Positions 18,723-25,874 of a stretch of DNA of 64,000 nucleotides are shown in pieces. Source of the stretch: MWCO01 sp964488865. GTDB taxonomy: Bacteria > Myxococcota_A > Polyangia > Polyangiales > Polyangiaceae. The notes beneath the pieces were generated by a model. It did no database searches. It saw only the letters and a list, made by a program, of their open reading frames with translations, and was not told the DNA's origin. The stretch lies in NCBI GenBank assembly GCA_964488865.1, contig CAZAWR010000014.1, positions 62,001 to 126,000 on the forward strand, written 5' to 3'. Each line of letters opens with the position of its first letter. Positions within the stretch are counted from its first letter, which is position 1. Position numbers and translations under genes: made by a program.

Positions 18723-19524
18723 GGTTGACTTCTTCTTTCCTCGCACGAGGCGATGGACCCCGGAGCGCCCCGAACCGAATCGATTGTGGTGGACTCGCTC
18801 GGGAAGCGGCGCGCCGGCAACTACCATCTAGCGAACGCCGTACCAAGGAGGCCCGTTGCTTCAAACAAACTGCCACCGGGGTCTGCGTGATAGTTTCCGC
18901 AGGCGGCCAAACGTCGAAACCCCTTTGATTTGCAGTCGATGCCGCTCATCCCCAACCCACACACACGTCGGGAGAGGTCTGTCCCGAATCGCTTCAGCGT
19001 GATTGTTCGAACGCGCCCGCGTCGCCAAGACGGGCGGAACGGACCTGACTATCATTCAAGACTGCAACGCCCATTTTTCACGATTGCATACTGCATAGTG
19101 TCAAGTTCCCATAGGGAATCTTTGGACGGAGATCCGCAGGCCGTCGCTCGCGTTCTGCGCTTTTTGCCCCCGGCTTCGGGTCCGCGGGTTCCACCCTGGG
19201 GAGGCCACAGCGGAGGAGAAACCCTACGACGCACCCCTTCGGGCGTGCTAGCGGGACTTTCGCAGCGTCGAACCGAATGCGCTTAGAATCAAGCCAGATG
19301 CGTTCAGTTTGCATGGATGAACGAACAGTTGGCCTCGGGCAGGGTTTCGCCCTTCAAGTGAAGCGAAAACGACACGCGCACATCGGCGCCAGTGACGTTC
19401 GTGCTTCAATGGACCGGCGATTCGTTTGTTCATGCAGGTATCGAATGCCGAAATCATCTGGTTTTCATGCGCATGCGGTGCCGTTTCTGGTCGCCAAGTG
19501 CGAAAGTCCCGCTAGGAGGGCCCC
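18723..19524. other. 800-bp non-coding region between divergent genes
   Basis: No reading frame here has the codon bias of the neighbours. The first part must hold the promoter of the beta-helix lipoprotein. The sequence is visibly less GC-rich than the flanking genes. The second part (19248-19515) is bounded by a long inverted repeat described separately. Nothing else is recognised. Confidence 0.6.
19248..19515. repeat. 268-bp element bounded by a 17-bp perfect inverted repeat
   Basis: CTAGCGGGACTTTCGCA at 19248-19264 is the exact reverse complement of 19499-19515. A second imperfect inverted pair lies inside (TGCATGgaTGAACGAAC near 19311 against the complement of GTTTGTTCATGCA near 19426). 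The right arm ends in the Shine-Dalgarno AGGAGGG of the hemolysin-III-like gene, so pairing could hide it. No transposase is present. Candidates: a MITE-like element or a long-range leader structure. Confidence 0.55.
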
Positions 19525-20217
19525 GTGGCAAGTTCGACGCAGCACTTCACACCGGGCCCCGGGTGGCTGGAGCGACACGTACCGCTGAACCCACCGGACT
19601 CCGTGGGCGAGGAGGTTGCGAGCGCCGTGACCCACGGACTCGGCGCCGTGGCAAGCGCCATCGGCCTCGTCCTGCTCATCGCCCGCGCCTCGTCCCAGGG
19701 CACCACCACCACGGTGGTCGGCATGACCGTCTTCGGCCTCTCGATGGTGCTGCTCTACACGGCATCGTGTCTCTATCACAGCGTCCGAGCACCGTCGGCC
19801 AAACGCCTCTGCCGCGTCATCGACCACAGCTCCATCTACCTGCTCATCGCCGGCACCTACACCCCCGTCATGCTGATGCTGGGCGGAGTCTGGGGCTGGT
19901 CCATCTTCGGCGTCGTCTGGACTTGCGCCGGTCTCGGCATCCTGCTCGAGCTCTTCAAGATGAAAAAGTCCAAGCTCGCTTCCCTCGCCGTCTACGTGGC
20001 AATGGGGTGGGTCATCATCCTGGCCTGGCCCCCGCTACAAGCCGTGGCCGACCCCCGCCTGCTGCACTGGATGCTCGCCGGAGGCGTGACCTACACCGTC
20101 GGCACCCTCTTCTACGCCCTCAAGCGCTTGAAGTACCACCACGCCATCTGGCACCTCTTCGTCCTCGGCGGGAGCGCCTTCTTTTGGATTGGAATCTATG
20201 CGTACTGCTGCGGATGA
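19525..20217 (+). CDS. Hemolysin III / PAQR-family membrane protein
   Basis: 230 aa, seven predicted membrane helices. The family signature is clear: EEVASAVTHGLGAVASAIG, TASCLYHSVRAPSAKR, RVIDHSSIYLLIAGTYTPV and near the C-terminus HAIWHLFVLGGSAFFW. The conserved Ser/His/Asp/His residues (HG, SCLYH, DHSS, HxxWH) form the putative zinc site of the CREST/PAQR superfamily. Bacterial members are inner-membrane proteins whose function is not settled despite the hemolysin name. GTG start with AGGAGGG four bases upstream. It converges on the radical SAM gene with a 14-bp gap. Confidence 0.9.
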   Translation: MASSTQHFTPGPGWLERHVPLNPPDSVGEEVASAVTHGLGAVASAIGLVLLIARASSQGTTTTVVGMTVFGLSMVLLYTASCLYHSVRAPSAKRLCRVIDHSSIYLLIAGTYTPVMLMLGGVWGWSIFGVVWTCAGLGILLELFKMKKSKLASLAVYVAMGWVIILAWPPLQAVADPRLLHWMLAGGVTYTVGTLFYALKRLKYHHAIWHLFVLGGSAFFWIGIYAYCCG

Positions 20218-20231
20218 CCGATGTCCCTCGC

Positions 20232-21818
20232 TCACCCGAGGAAGCAGAGATGGTTCGCCTTGAAGGGTGAGCGAAGGTGTCGCTGCACCTGCCGCACAGC
20301 ACTGTGCTTGAAAAAGCGCTGCCCCAGCCACCGCCGGGCCTCGCTCCGGGGGTGGGAGGATCCGCACCGGAAGTCCCTGTAGAGCGCGAGATCCGCGCCG
20401 GGACCGAAGGGAAACATCTCCGTGATCCCGAACCTCTCCGGGTGCCTTTGCATGGGACTGCCCAGGGGCAAGTTCAGCAGCGCGGGATTGATGGCAAGGA
20501 CGTCCGGACCGCAGGCTTCCACGAGAGACAAGGTCATCTCGCGGTCCTCGTCGGTCTCGGTGGGTAGCGCGAAGAGCAAGTACACATGGTTGCGAATGCC
20601 TGCACCCGCGGTGCTGCGCAACACCCGGCGCGTCCGGTCGGGGTCCGTTCCCTTGCCCGTCCGCTCCAGGAGTCTCGGGGACCCGGTCTCGACACCCAGC
20701 TGCAACATCGCACACCCCCCCTCGGCGAGGTGGCGAGTGAAGGCCTCGTCCGCCAGACACTCTTCCACGCGCACGAAGCCATGCCACTGAATGGGAAGTC
20801 GCTCCCGCCGGATGACCCCGGCGATGTGCTCGAGGAAGGCGGGCGGTACGGCGGAGTCCGTGAAGTGCACCATGGCTCCCTGCGGAAACCGCGACGCGAC
20901 CTCGCCCAGCCAGCGCTCCAGGGCATCGACGCTGCAAGGGGAGTGTCGCGCGTGCTGGTGATCGGGGCAGAACGTGCACCGCCTCCAGTAGCAGCCTTTC
21001 CCAACGGCCGCGGGAACCACCGGCACGGGCGACAGGTAGCTGTCCCAGGGAACGTCGTCGAGTCGCGGGGACAGAGGAGCCGCATCGAACCCCGTCACGG
21101 GCCCTGGGGAAGCCTCGGCCGCCAAGACGCCGAGGTCCTCGTTCGTCCCCGCAGCCACCTGATGAAACCACGCGAAGGGCTCGCCGGCCAGGTCGAACCC
21201 TGCAGCCTGCCAGCACGCCACGAGGGGCCCGCCCAGCCACCGCCGCAACGACGGCCGGTGCTCGGCCAGCAGGCGCGCGATCCGGAACGCCGCAGGGGCT
21301 TGCTGCTGAAACGTGAGGGACACCGCCACGTGAGAGGCGCAAAACTCATCGAGGCTGGGGAACAAGACATCCATCACGTAGTCGTCGAACGGCCCGGGGT
21401 CCGAAGCAAAGCGGCGGAGCGTCTCGCGCGACTCGACGCGTTTGCCGTCCCACCCGATCATCGCGATCCCGAGCCGCAAACCAGGATAGGGAGCCGCCGT
21501 GAGCTGAAGCGCGCGCTCGAGATCGCGGATCGCGGAGGTGTACACATGCCGGTTCGCATACGTCTCCTCTTTGCGAAGCGCGCTTCCGGGCGCAGGGCTC
21601 CGTAGCACCGAGTCGAAGGCATGCGCGGTGTCCGGGGACAGCTTCCCGTGGCACTTCGCGAGCGCTCGCCGGGTCAGCACGTACTCGTGCCAGCCCAGGG
21701 ACGCGTCGACCCAGCGCGCATTGACCCCCGCGCGCGCGAGCATGTGTGCGGCCGCCGCGGCCGACAGACCCGGTTCCGAGGGCTTGGTCAGGGGAGGTGT
21801 CAGAAAGACGATCGTCAC
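20232..21818 (-). CDS. Radical SAM protein with B12-binding-like N-terminus
   Basis: 528 aa. The radical SAM cluster motif is KGCYWRRCTFC with Cys276, Cys281 and Cys284, that is C-x4-C-x2-C, one residue longer than the canonical spacing. Downstream features fit the fold: a GGE-like stretch, LQLGVETGSPRLLERTGKG and LFALPTETDED. The N-terminal about 200 residues begin MTIVFLTPPLTKPSEPGLSA and look like the Rossmann-type B12-binding domain, but no D-x-H-x-x-G motif is present, so cobalamin would be base-on/His-off or absent. The C-terminal CFLG is odd but has no assigned role. No recognisable substrate gene lies nearby. Confidence 0.82.
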   Translation of the reverse strand: MTIVFLTPPLTKPSEPGLSAAAAAHMLARAGVNARWVDASLGWHEYVLTRRALAKCHGKLSPDTAHAFDSVLRSPAPGSALRKEETYANRHVYTSAIRDLERALQLTAAPYPGLRLGIAMIGWDGKRVESRETLRRFASDPGPFDDYVMDVLFPSLDEFCASHVAVSLTFQQQAPAAFRIARLLAEHRPSLRRWLGGPLVACWQAAGFDLAGEPFAWFHQVAAGTNEDLGVLAAEASPGPVTGFDAAPLSPRLDDVPWDSYLSPVPVVPAAVGKGCYWRRCTFCPDHQHARHSPCSVDALERWLGEVASRFPQGAMVHFTDSAVPPAFLEHIAGVIRRERLPIQWHGFVRVEECLADEAFTRHLAEGGCAMLQLGVETGSPRLLERTGKGTDPDRTRRVLRSTAGAGIRNHVYLLFALPTETDEDREMTLSLVEACGPDVLAINPALLNLPLGSPMQRHPERFGITEMFPFGPGADLALYRDFRCGSSHPRSEARRWLGQRFFKHSAVRQVQRHLRSPFKANHLCFLG

Positions 21819-21824
21819 GGACTA

Positions 21825-23114
21825 TCAGTTCTTCAAGCAGTACGCCCGGTTGGGGGAGCTGGACGTGCACGTGCCGCACGACGACGAGCAGCTGGTGGAT
21901 TGCACGTGGTAGCCGGAAGGACAAGACAGGCCACAGGCGTAGAACGAACTACCCGCGTTCTCGCCACAGTACGAGCGGTTAGGCGAGCTCGAGGTGCACG
22001 GGCCGCACGACGACGAGCAACCGTACGATTCGGCGTGGTAGCCAGCGGGGCACGACAAGCCGCAGCTGTAGAAGGTGGTGCCGTCGTTTTTGCCGCAGTA
22101 CGAGCGATTGGGGGAGCTGGACGTGCACGCGCCGCAGGACGACGAGCAACCATAAGACTGGGCGTGGTAGCCGGAAGGGCAGGACAGACCGCAGCTGTAG
22201 AAGGTGGTGCTGCAGCTGGGTGCGCAGTAGGAGCGATTGGGCGAGCTCGACGTGCACGTACCGCACGACGACGAGCAGCTGTAGGACTCGGGGTGATAGT
22301 CCGCGGGGCACGAGAGCCCGCACTGGTAGAACGTGGCGAGCGTTTCGTGCTTCACGCCGGTCGCGGGATCGCAGGAATCGACGGTGCAGTCGTTGTTATC
22401 GTCGATGGAGACCGGCACGTGCGAGGGCCCCGTGGCAGGGTCACAGGAGTCGGTCGTGCACGCGTCGTTGTCGTCGTAGGAGACGGGCACGTGCTTCACG
22501 CCGGTGGCGGGGTCGCAGGAGTCGGTGGTGCACACGTTGTTGTCGTTGAGGACGGGGGCGGTGCCAGGGGAGCAGAACCCGCTCGCGTTGCAGGTCTCGT
22601 TGCCGTTGCACAGGTCGGCGTCGTCGCAGGACGTTCCCACGGGACGCGGCGTCGCCACGCACTGTCCTGCATCGCAAGCGTTGGAGGTGCAGGGGTTCCC
22701 GTCTTCGCAGTCGGGGTCCCCGCCGCATGCGGGAGGGATGCCGCCCGTGCCGCCTGTGCCGGACGCGGCGCCCGTCCCGCCTGTGGTAGCGCCCCCAGTG
22801 CCCCCAGTGCCTCCAGTGCCCCCCGTGCTTCCACCGATGCCGCCGGTGCTGCCTCCGAAGGCTCCGGTGCCGCCGGTTTCTCCGCCACCCGGCCCATCCC
22901 CGCCCGTACCCCCACCGGGCCACCCGGACTGACCGCCCGCGCTCGCGTCGCTCGATCCGCCGGAACCGCCCGATGGGCCATCCTCCGCGCCCCCCTCCGG
23001 CGAAGCCCAGGCCCATTCCTCGGGGCGGTCCACGCCACTGAAGCTCGTGCAGCACAGGCCCGGGAGAACGAGGAGCGAAAGCCACGCTGTCTTGCTGTGG
23101 GCGTGCCAGGCCAT
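21825..23114 (-). CDS. Cysteine-rich surface lipoprotein with four 37-residue repeats
   Basis: 429 aa from the ATG at 23114. Signal sequence with a weak lipobox (PGLCC), a Gly-rich linker, then a Cys-rich region: three units like DDNDACTTDSCDPATG (similar to the Dictyostelium CTDC repeat family PF00526, known also from myxobacteria) and four C-terminal repeats of about 37 residues with the pattern FY-x-CGLSCP-x-GYH…CSSSCG-x-CTSSSPNR-x-YC. The repeats differ at few positions, pointing to recent duplication. Probably a disulfide-stabilised cell-surface protein. Its stop lies 6 bp from the start of the radical SAM gene, so the two may be co-transcribed. Confidence 0.82.
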   Translation of the reverse strand: MAWHAHSKTAWLSLLVLPGLCCTSFSGVDRPEEWAWASPEGGAEDGPSGGSGGSSDASAGGQSGWPGGGTGGDGPGGGETGGTGAFGGSTGGIGGSTGGTGGTGGTGGATTGGTGAASGTGGTGGIPPACGGDPDCEDGNPCTSNACDAGQCVATPRPVGTSCDDADLCNGNETCNASGFCSPGTAPVLNDNNVCTTDSCDPATGVKHVPVSYDDNDACTTDSCDPATGPSHVPVSIDDNNDCTVDSCDPATGVKHETLATFYQCGLSCPADYHPESYSCSSSCGTCTSSSPNRSYCAPSCSTTFYSCGLSCPSGYHAQSYGCSSSCGACTSSSPNRSYCGKNDGTTFYSCGLSCPAGYHAESYGCSSSCGPCTSSSPNRSYCGENAGSSFYACGLSCPSGYHVQSTSCSSSCGTCTSSSPNRAYCLKN

Positions 23115-23250
23115 GATGGGGGAGTGTAGCAGGTTTCGAGGGGCCCCGGCCTCGCTCAGGCTGAGTGGCGAAGGAGGGGATTGGGGTTGGTGCGGAGTTA
23201 GCAGCGTCCGTGGCGCCTGAAGCACGGCAGCCCGAGCCCGAGTCAGTCCG

Positions 23251-23338
23251 AGCCCGGGTCGGTACAAACCCGCCGACGTAGCGACTCGACACCGTCGAGT
23301 CGAGCGTTGGGCGCGGCACCGCCGCGCGCTTGCGTACA
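23251..23338. repeat. Tandem hairpin repeat, unit 1
   Basis: 88-bp unit starting AGCCCGGGTCGGTACAA. It holds hairpin A, CGACTCGAC/GTCGAGTCG (23282-23290 with 23294-23302, 3-base loop), and hairpin B, GCGCGGC/GCCGCGC (23311-23317 with 23321-23327, 3-base loop). Confidence 0.75.
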
Positions 23339-23420
23339 AGCCCGGGTCGGTACAACTCCGCCGAGGTGCGACTCGACACCCTCGAGTCGAGCGTTGAGCG
23401 CACCGCCGCGCGTGTGGGTT
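23339..23420. repeat. Tandem hairpin repeat, unit 2
   Basis: About 82-bp second unit with the same start. Hairpin A is CGACTCGA/TCGAGTCG (23369-23376 with 23382-23389); a G-to-C change at the stem base opens its last pair compared with unit 1. The hairpin B region is shortened. Units agree at roughly 80-85% by eye. Confidence 0.75.
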
Positions 23421-23444
23421 GGTGCGGACGGTGGCAGCGTGGTG

Positions 23445-24005
23445 CTAGCGGGCCCGAAGATCCACGAGCGTCTCGAACAGGTCGTACACGAGCTCGTCGA
23501 CGTCGATCACGGGAGCGTTCATGTCGATCTGGCCCGACGAGCCCGTGCGTCGCAATTCCCAACCGTCGTCGGGCCGCTGCACCACCACACAGAGCGGGAC
23601 GCTCAGGATCACTTCAGCGTGTCGGCCGGCATGCGTTTCCGCTTCCACGTGGCCTCGCACGATGTGAAGGATGGGCAAGGCGCCCGGCTCCTGGTGGGAG
23701 TACAGGTCGACGCGAGCGTTGCCGAGTGCGACGCGAACGAAGCTCATGCTGGGACCGTCCTGTCCCATCTGGACCGGAGGGCGAGAGGGTGGCTCCACAG
23801 AGACGGCCAGGCCCGTGTGCGCCGTAAACTCAGTGCCCCGCGAGCGGAGCCCATTCACCATGGCCTGAAGGGCTGCCTCCGTGGCGGTGCGGCACCAGTG
23901 GTCGAACGCGGCGCGTTTCTCCACCACGTCACGCTCCCGCGCCTCTCGCTCCGACTCGGCCGCTTGTAGCTTGCGGTACAGTTTCGACCAACGATCCAAG
24001 GGCAC
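23445..24005 (-). CDS. Hypothetical protein with N-terminal coiled coil
   Basis: 186 aa, no family recognised. Residues 5-35 are a charged heptad-like helix (YRKLQAAESEREARERDVVE), the middle has several amphipathic beta strands (MSFVRVALGNARVDLYSH, AEVILSVPLCVVVQRPDD), and the C-terminus is acidic and helical (DVDELVYDLFETLVDLRAR). Cytoplasmic by composition. The probable GTG start at 24005 lies 18 bp downstream of the EAL gene stop, so both may share a transcript, hinting at a role linked to cyclic-di-GMP, but that is only context. Confidence 0.65.
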   Translation of the reverse strand: MPLDRWSKLYRKLQAAESEREARERDVVEKRAAFDHWCRTATEAALQAMVNGLRSRGTEFTAHTGLAVSVEPPSRPPVQMGQDGPSMSFVRVALGNARVDLYSHQEPGALPILHIVRGHVEAETHAGRHAEVILSVPLCVVVQRPDDGWELRRTGSSGQIDMNAPVIDVDELVYDLFETLVDLRAR

Positions 24006-24023
24006 CTCCAGAAAGCTCGGATG

Positions 24024-24875
24024 CTACTTCTTGGGGTTCAATTCACCCAACCCCTCGGGCCAATGGGGCGTGGGGATCGGGTAGCCCGGCCGCGCCATGA
24101 GGTATCCCTGCCCGTAGTCGGCCCCGCCATCGCGCACGGCCTTGAGCTCGTCCACGGTCTCGATCCCCTCGGCGACGACGCGCGCCCCCAACTCCTTGCA
24201 CATCCGGACGACGTGGTGAAACAGCACGCGCTGGCGCTGGTTGGTATCGAGTCCGCTCACGAGCTCCCGGTCGATCTTGACCACGTCGGGCTGCAGGTCG
24301 ATCACGCGTTTGAGGTTCGAGAAGCCGGCGCCGAGGTCATCGATGACGAGCTTGGCGCCGGACCTCGAGCAGATCTCGCGCAGCACGCCGGAACAGAGCC
24401 CGAAGTATTCGAACGCGGCCGATTCCGTGATCTCGATGAACACGTTGTTACCGTGGAAATTGATGGGATCGTCGGGGCGAACGAGCCATCGGGACGAGAG
24501 CTCGTGAGGGTGCACGTTGATGAACATGGGAAGGTCGCGACAGCGGTCGAAGGCCACCTCGCGAATCAGCCTCCCCAGGCGCCCGATCGTCCCCTCGTCG
24601 GCGGACGTTTTGATCAGCACCTCGGGGTTGCGGTACTCCTCCCATCGGCAGCGGACGAGCGCCTCCACCGCCTGCAGCTTGCCCGCGTTCAGGTCCACCA
24701 GGGGCTGGAAGACGACATCGAGGTCGTCCACCGTGAGGTCGCGGGTGGGCCGTTTGTCGTGTTCAGCGCGAAGCCTCTCCGACTCTTCTTCGGTCAGCGT
24801 CCAGTTCAGCCGCTTTCTCGTGGGGTCCACGGGCTGACTTCTATCACGTCCGCCGGCCGGTAGCGAGCGGCCCAC
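24024..24875 (-). CDS. EAL-domain cyclic-di-GMP phosphodiesterase
   Basis: 283 aa, a stand-alone EAL domain. The catalytic set appears complete: Glu71 in EALVRCRW, Asn120 in FINVHP, Glu148 in IEITES, Asp179-Asp180 in DDLGAGFSN, Lys200 in VVKIDRELV, Glu236 in AEGIET and Gln256 in GQGYL, so hydrolysis of c-di-GMP to pGpG is expected. No sensory, membrane or GGDEF domain is fused; about 45 residues precede the domain. GTG at 24875 is used; an in-frame GTG at 24830 is also possible. Neighbours are the hypothetical gene downstream and the thioredoxin-like lipoprotein, whose stop is 18 bp upstream. Confidence 0.88.
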   Translation of the reverse strand: MGRSLPAGGRDRSQPVDPTRKRLNWTLTEEESERLRAEHDKRPTRDLTVDDLDVVFQPLVDLNAGKLQAVEALVRCRWEEYRNPEVLIKTSADEGTIGRLGRLIREVAFDRCRDLPMFINVHPHELSSRWLVRPDDPINFHGNNVFIEITESAAFEYFGLCSGVLREICSRSGAKLVIDDLGAGFSNLKRVIDLQPDVVKIDRELVSGLDTNQRQRVLFHHVVRMCKELGARVVAEGIETVDELKAVRDGGADYGQGYLMARPGYPIPTPHWPEGLGELNPKK

Positions 24876-24893
24876 CGGTCGAGCGCGCGCAGG

Positions 24894-25589
24894 TCACTGC
24901 CCGGTGAGCTGCACGAGGGTGGGATTGGTCGGCCCCAGCTCGATGAGCCCCTCTTCGGCGAAGACGATGGTCATGGTTCGCGTGTCGATGATCATGTTGA
25001 ACGGCGACGCGCTCCGGTCGAAGAACACGCCGAGCGAGAGCTTGGGGTCGAGCACGAGGGGATACTCGATCTTGAATCGCGCGCCCCAGTACTCGATGTC
25101 CGTGAACTGCGCGGGCTCAGAGTCCTCGTTCTCGAAGATCGCGGTCACGAACTCCACGCCCTTCGCCCGCCAGTCGTGATAGTGGATCATCGACTGTTTG
25201 GCCTCTTCTTGGCACACGGAACACCAGCGGGCCGAGGCGTTGACGAGAAGCGCCACAGGCTTCTCGGGATTCCCGTCGGGATTGTAGTAGTCCGAAAGAC
25301 GAAGCGTCACGATCGAGGTCTCGTCGGCCACGTAGTTCGCCGCCGCCGGGTTCAAGAACCCCGTGAACTTGAAGTTCTGGATCGTGGTTCCCACGTCGCG
25401 CCCGTAGGGCCCCGTGGGGTAAGCGACGGTGCTTCCGGTCCCTGGCTCCAGCGCTCCCGGCTCGATGCCACCTCCCGGGTGCTCGAGCCCCGGCTCCACG
25501 GTCGGGTCTTCCGTATCGGAGGACGAGCACCCCGCGACGAGGGCGAGCAACAGAAAGGCGAAGGCGGTACGCGTCGAGAGAAGGGGCAT
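24894..25589 (-). CDS. Thioredoxin-fold (redoxin/TlpA-like) lipoprotein
   Basis: 231 aa from the ATG at 25589, which has AGGAG at proper distance. Lipobox ALVAGC (Cys21). After a Pro/Gly-rich linker the domain carries the redox motif Cys123-Ser-Val-Cys126 in NASARWCSVCQEEA, a variant of the C-x-x-C of TlpA/redoxin proteins, and strands VALLVNASA and FVTAIFENED typical of the fold. Probably a periplasmic or outer-membrane-anchored thiol oxidoreductase. Family annotation often calls such myxobacterial proteins redoxin-domain proteins. The gene is divergent from the Cys-rich lipoprotein at 25875. Confidence 0.85.
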   Translation of the reverse strand: MPLLSTRTAFAFLLLALVAGCSSSDTEDPTVEPGLEHPGGGIEPGALEPGTGSTVAYPTGPYGRDVGTTIQNFKFTGFLNPAAANYVADETSIVTLRLSDYYNPDGNPEKPVALLVNASARWCSVCQEEAKQSMIHYHDWRAKGVEFVTAIFENEDSEPAQFTDIEYWGARFKIEYPLVLDPKLSLGVFFDRSASPFNMIIDTRTMTIVFAEEGLIELGPTNPTLVQLTGQ

Positions 25590-25874
25590 GGGCTCTCCTG
25601 GGATGAGGCGTCGGAGTCCCCTGAGGGGCGACCTCGGTAGCATAGGCTCGGAGGCGCGCAAGGCAAGGAGCAAGCATCGGATCGAGCGGTGAAGCAAGCA
25701 GTGGCGGCGGTGCCCATCGCGACCGGATTGCCCGCCTTGTACACCGCGACGCCATCCTGCATTCCTTGCCCGCAGGGCGACGCGGGTTTGCTCTCGACCG
25801 GGGAAAGCTCCTCGCTCGCCGTGCGCTCTTGGGCTATGAAACCGGCCGGTCTCCAACTGCTGTCGAGGTTCTTG

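Larger units (their letters stand above)
23115..23444. other. Intergenic region filled by a tandem hairpin array
   Basis: 330 bp upstream of the Cys-rich lipoprotein and downstream of a hypothetical gene. It carries a 13-bp direct repeat GGGTTGGTGCGGA at 23184-23196 and 23416-23428 around two tandem repeat units. The promoter of the lipoprotein gene should lie at the low-coordinate end. Confidence 0.6.

Noticed and set aside
21825..22330. Tandem repeats as possible assembly duplication
   Set aside because: The four repeats differ in sequence and keep the reading frame with conserved Cys, so they are real coding repeats.
23251..23420. CRISPR array
   Set aside because: Only two units of about 85 bp, no spacers of constant size and no cas genes in the window.
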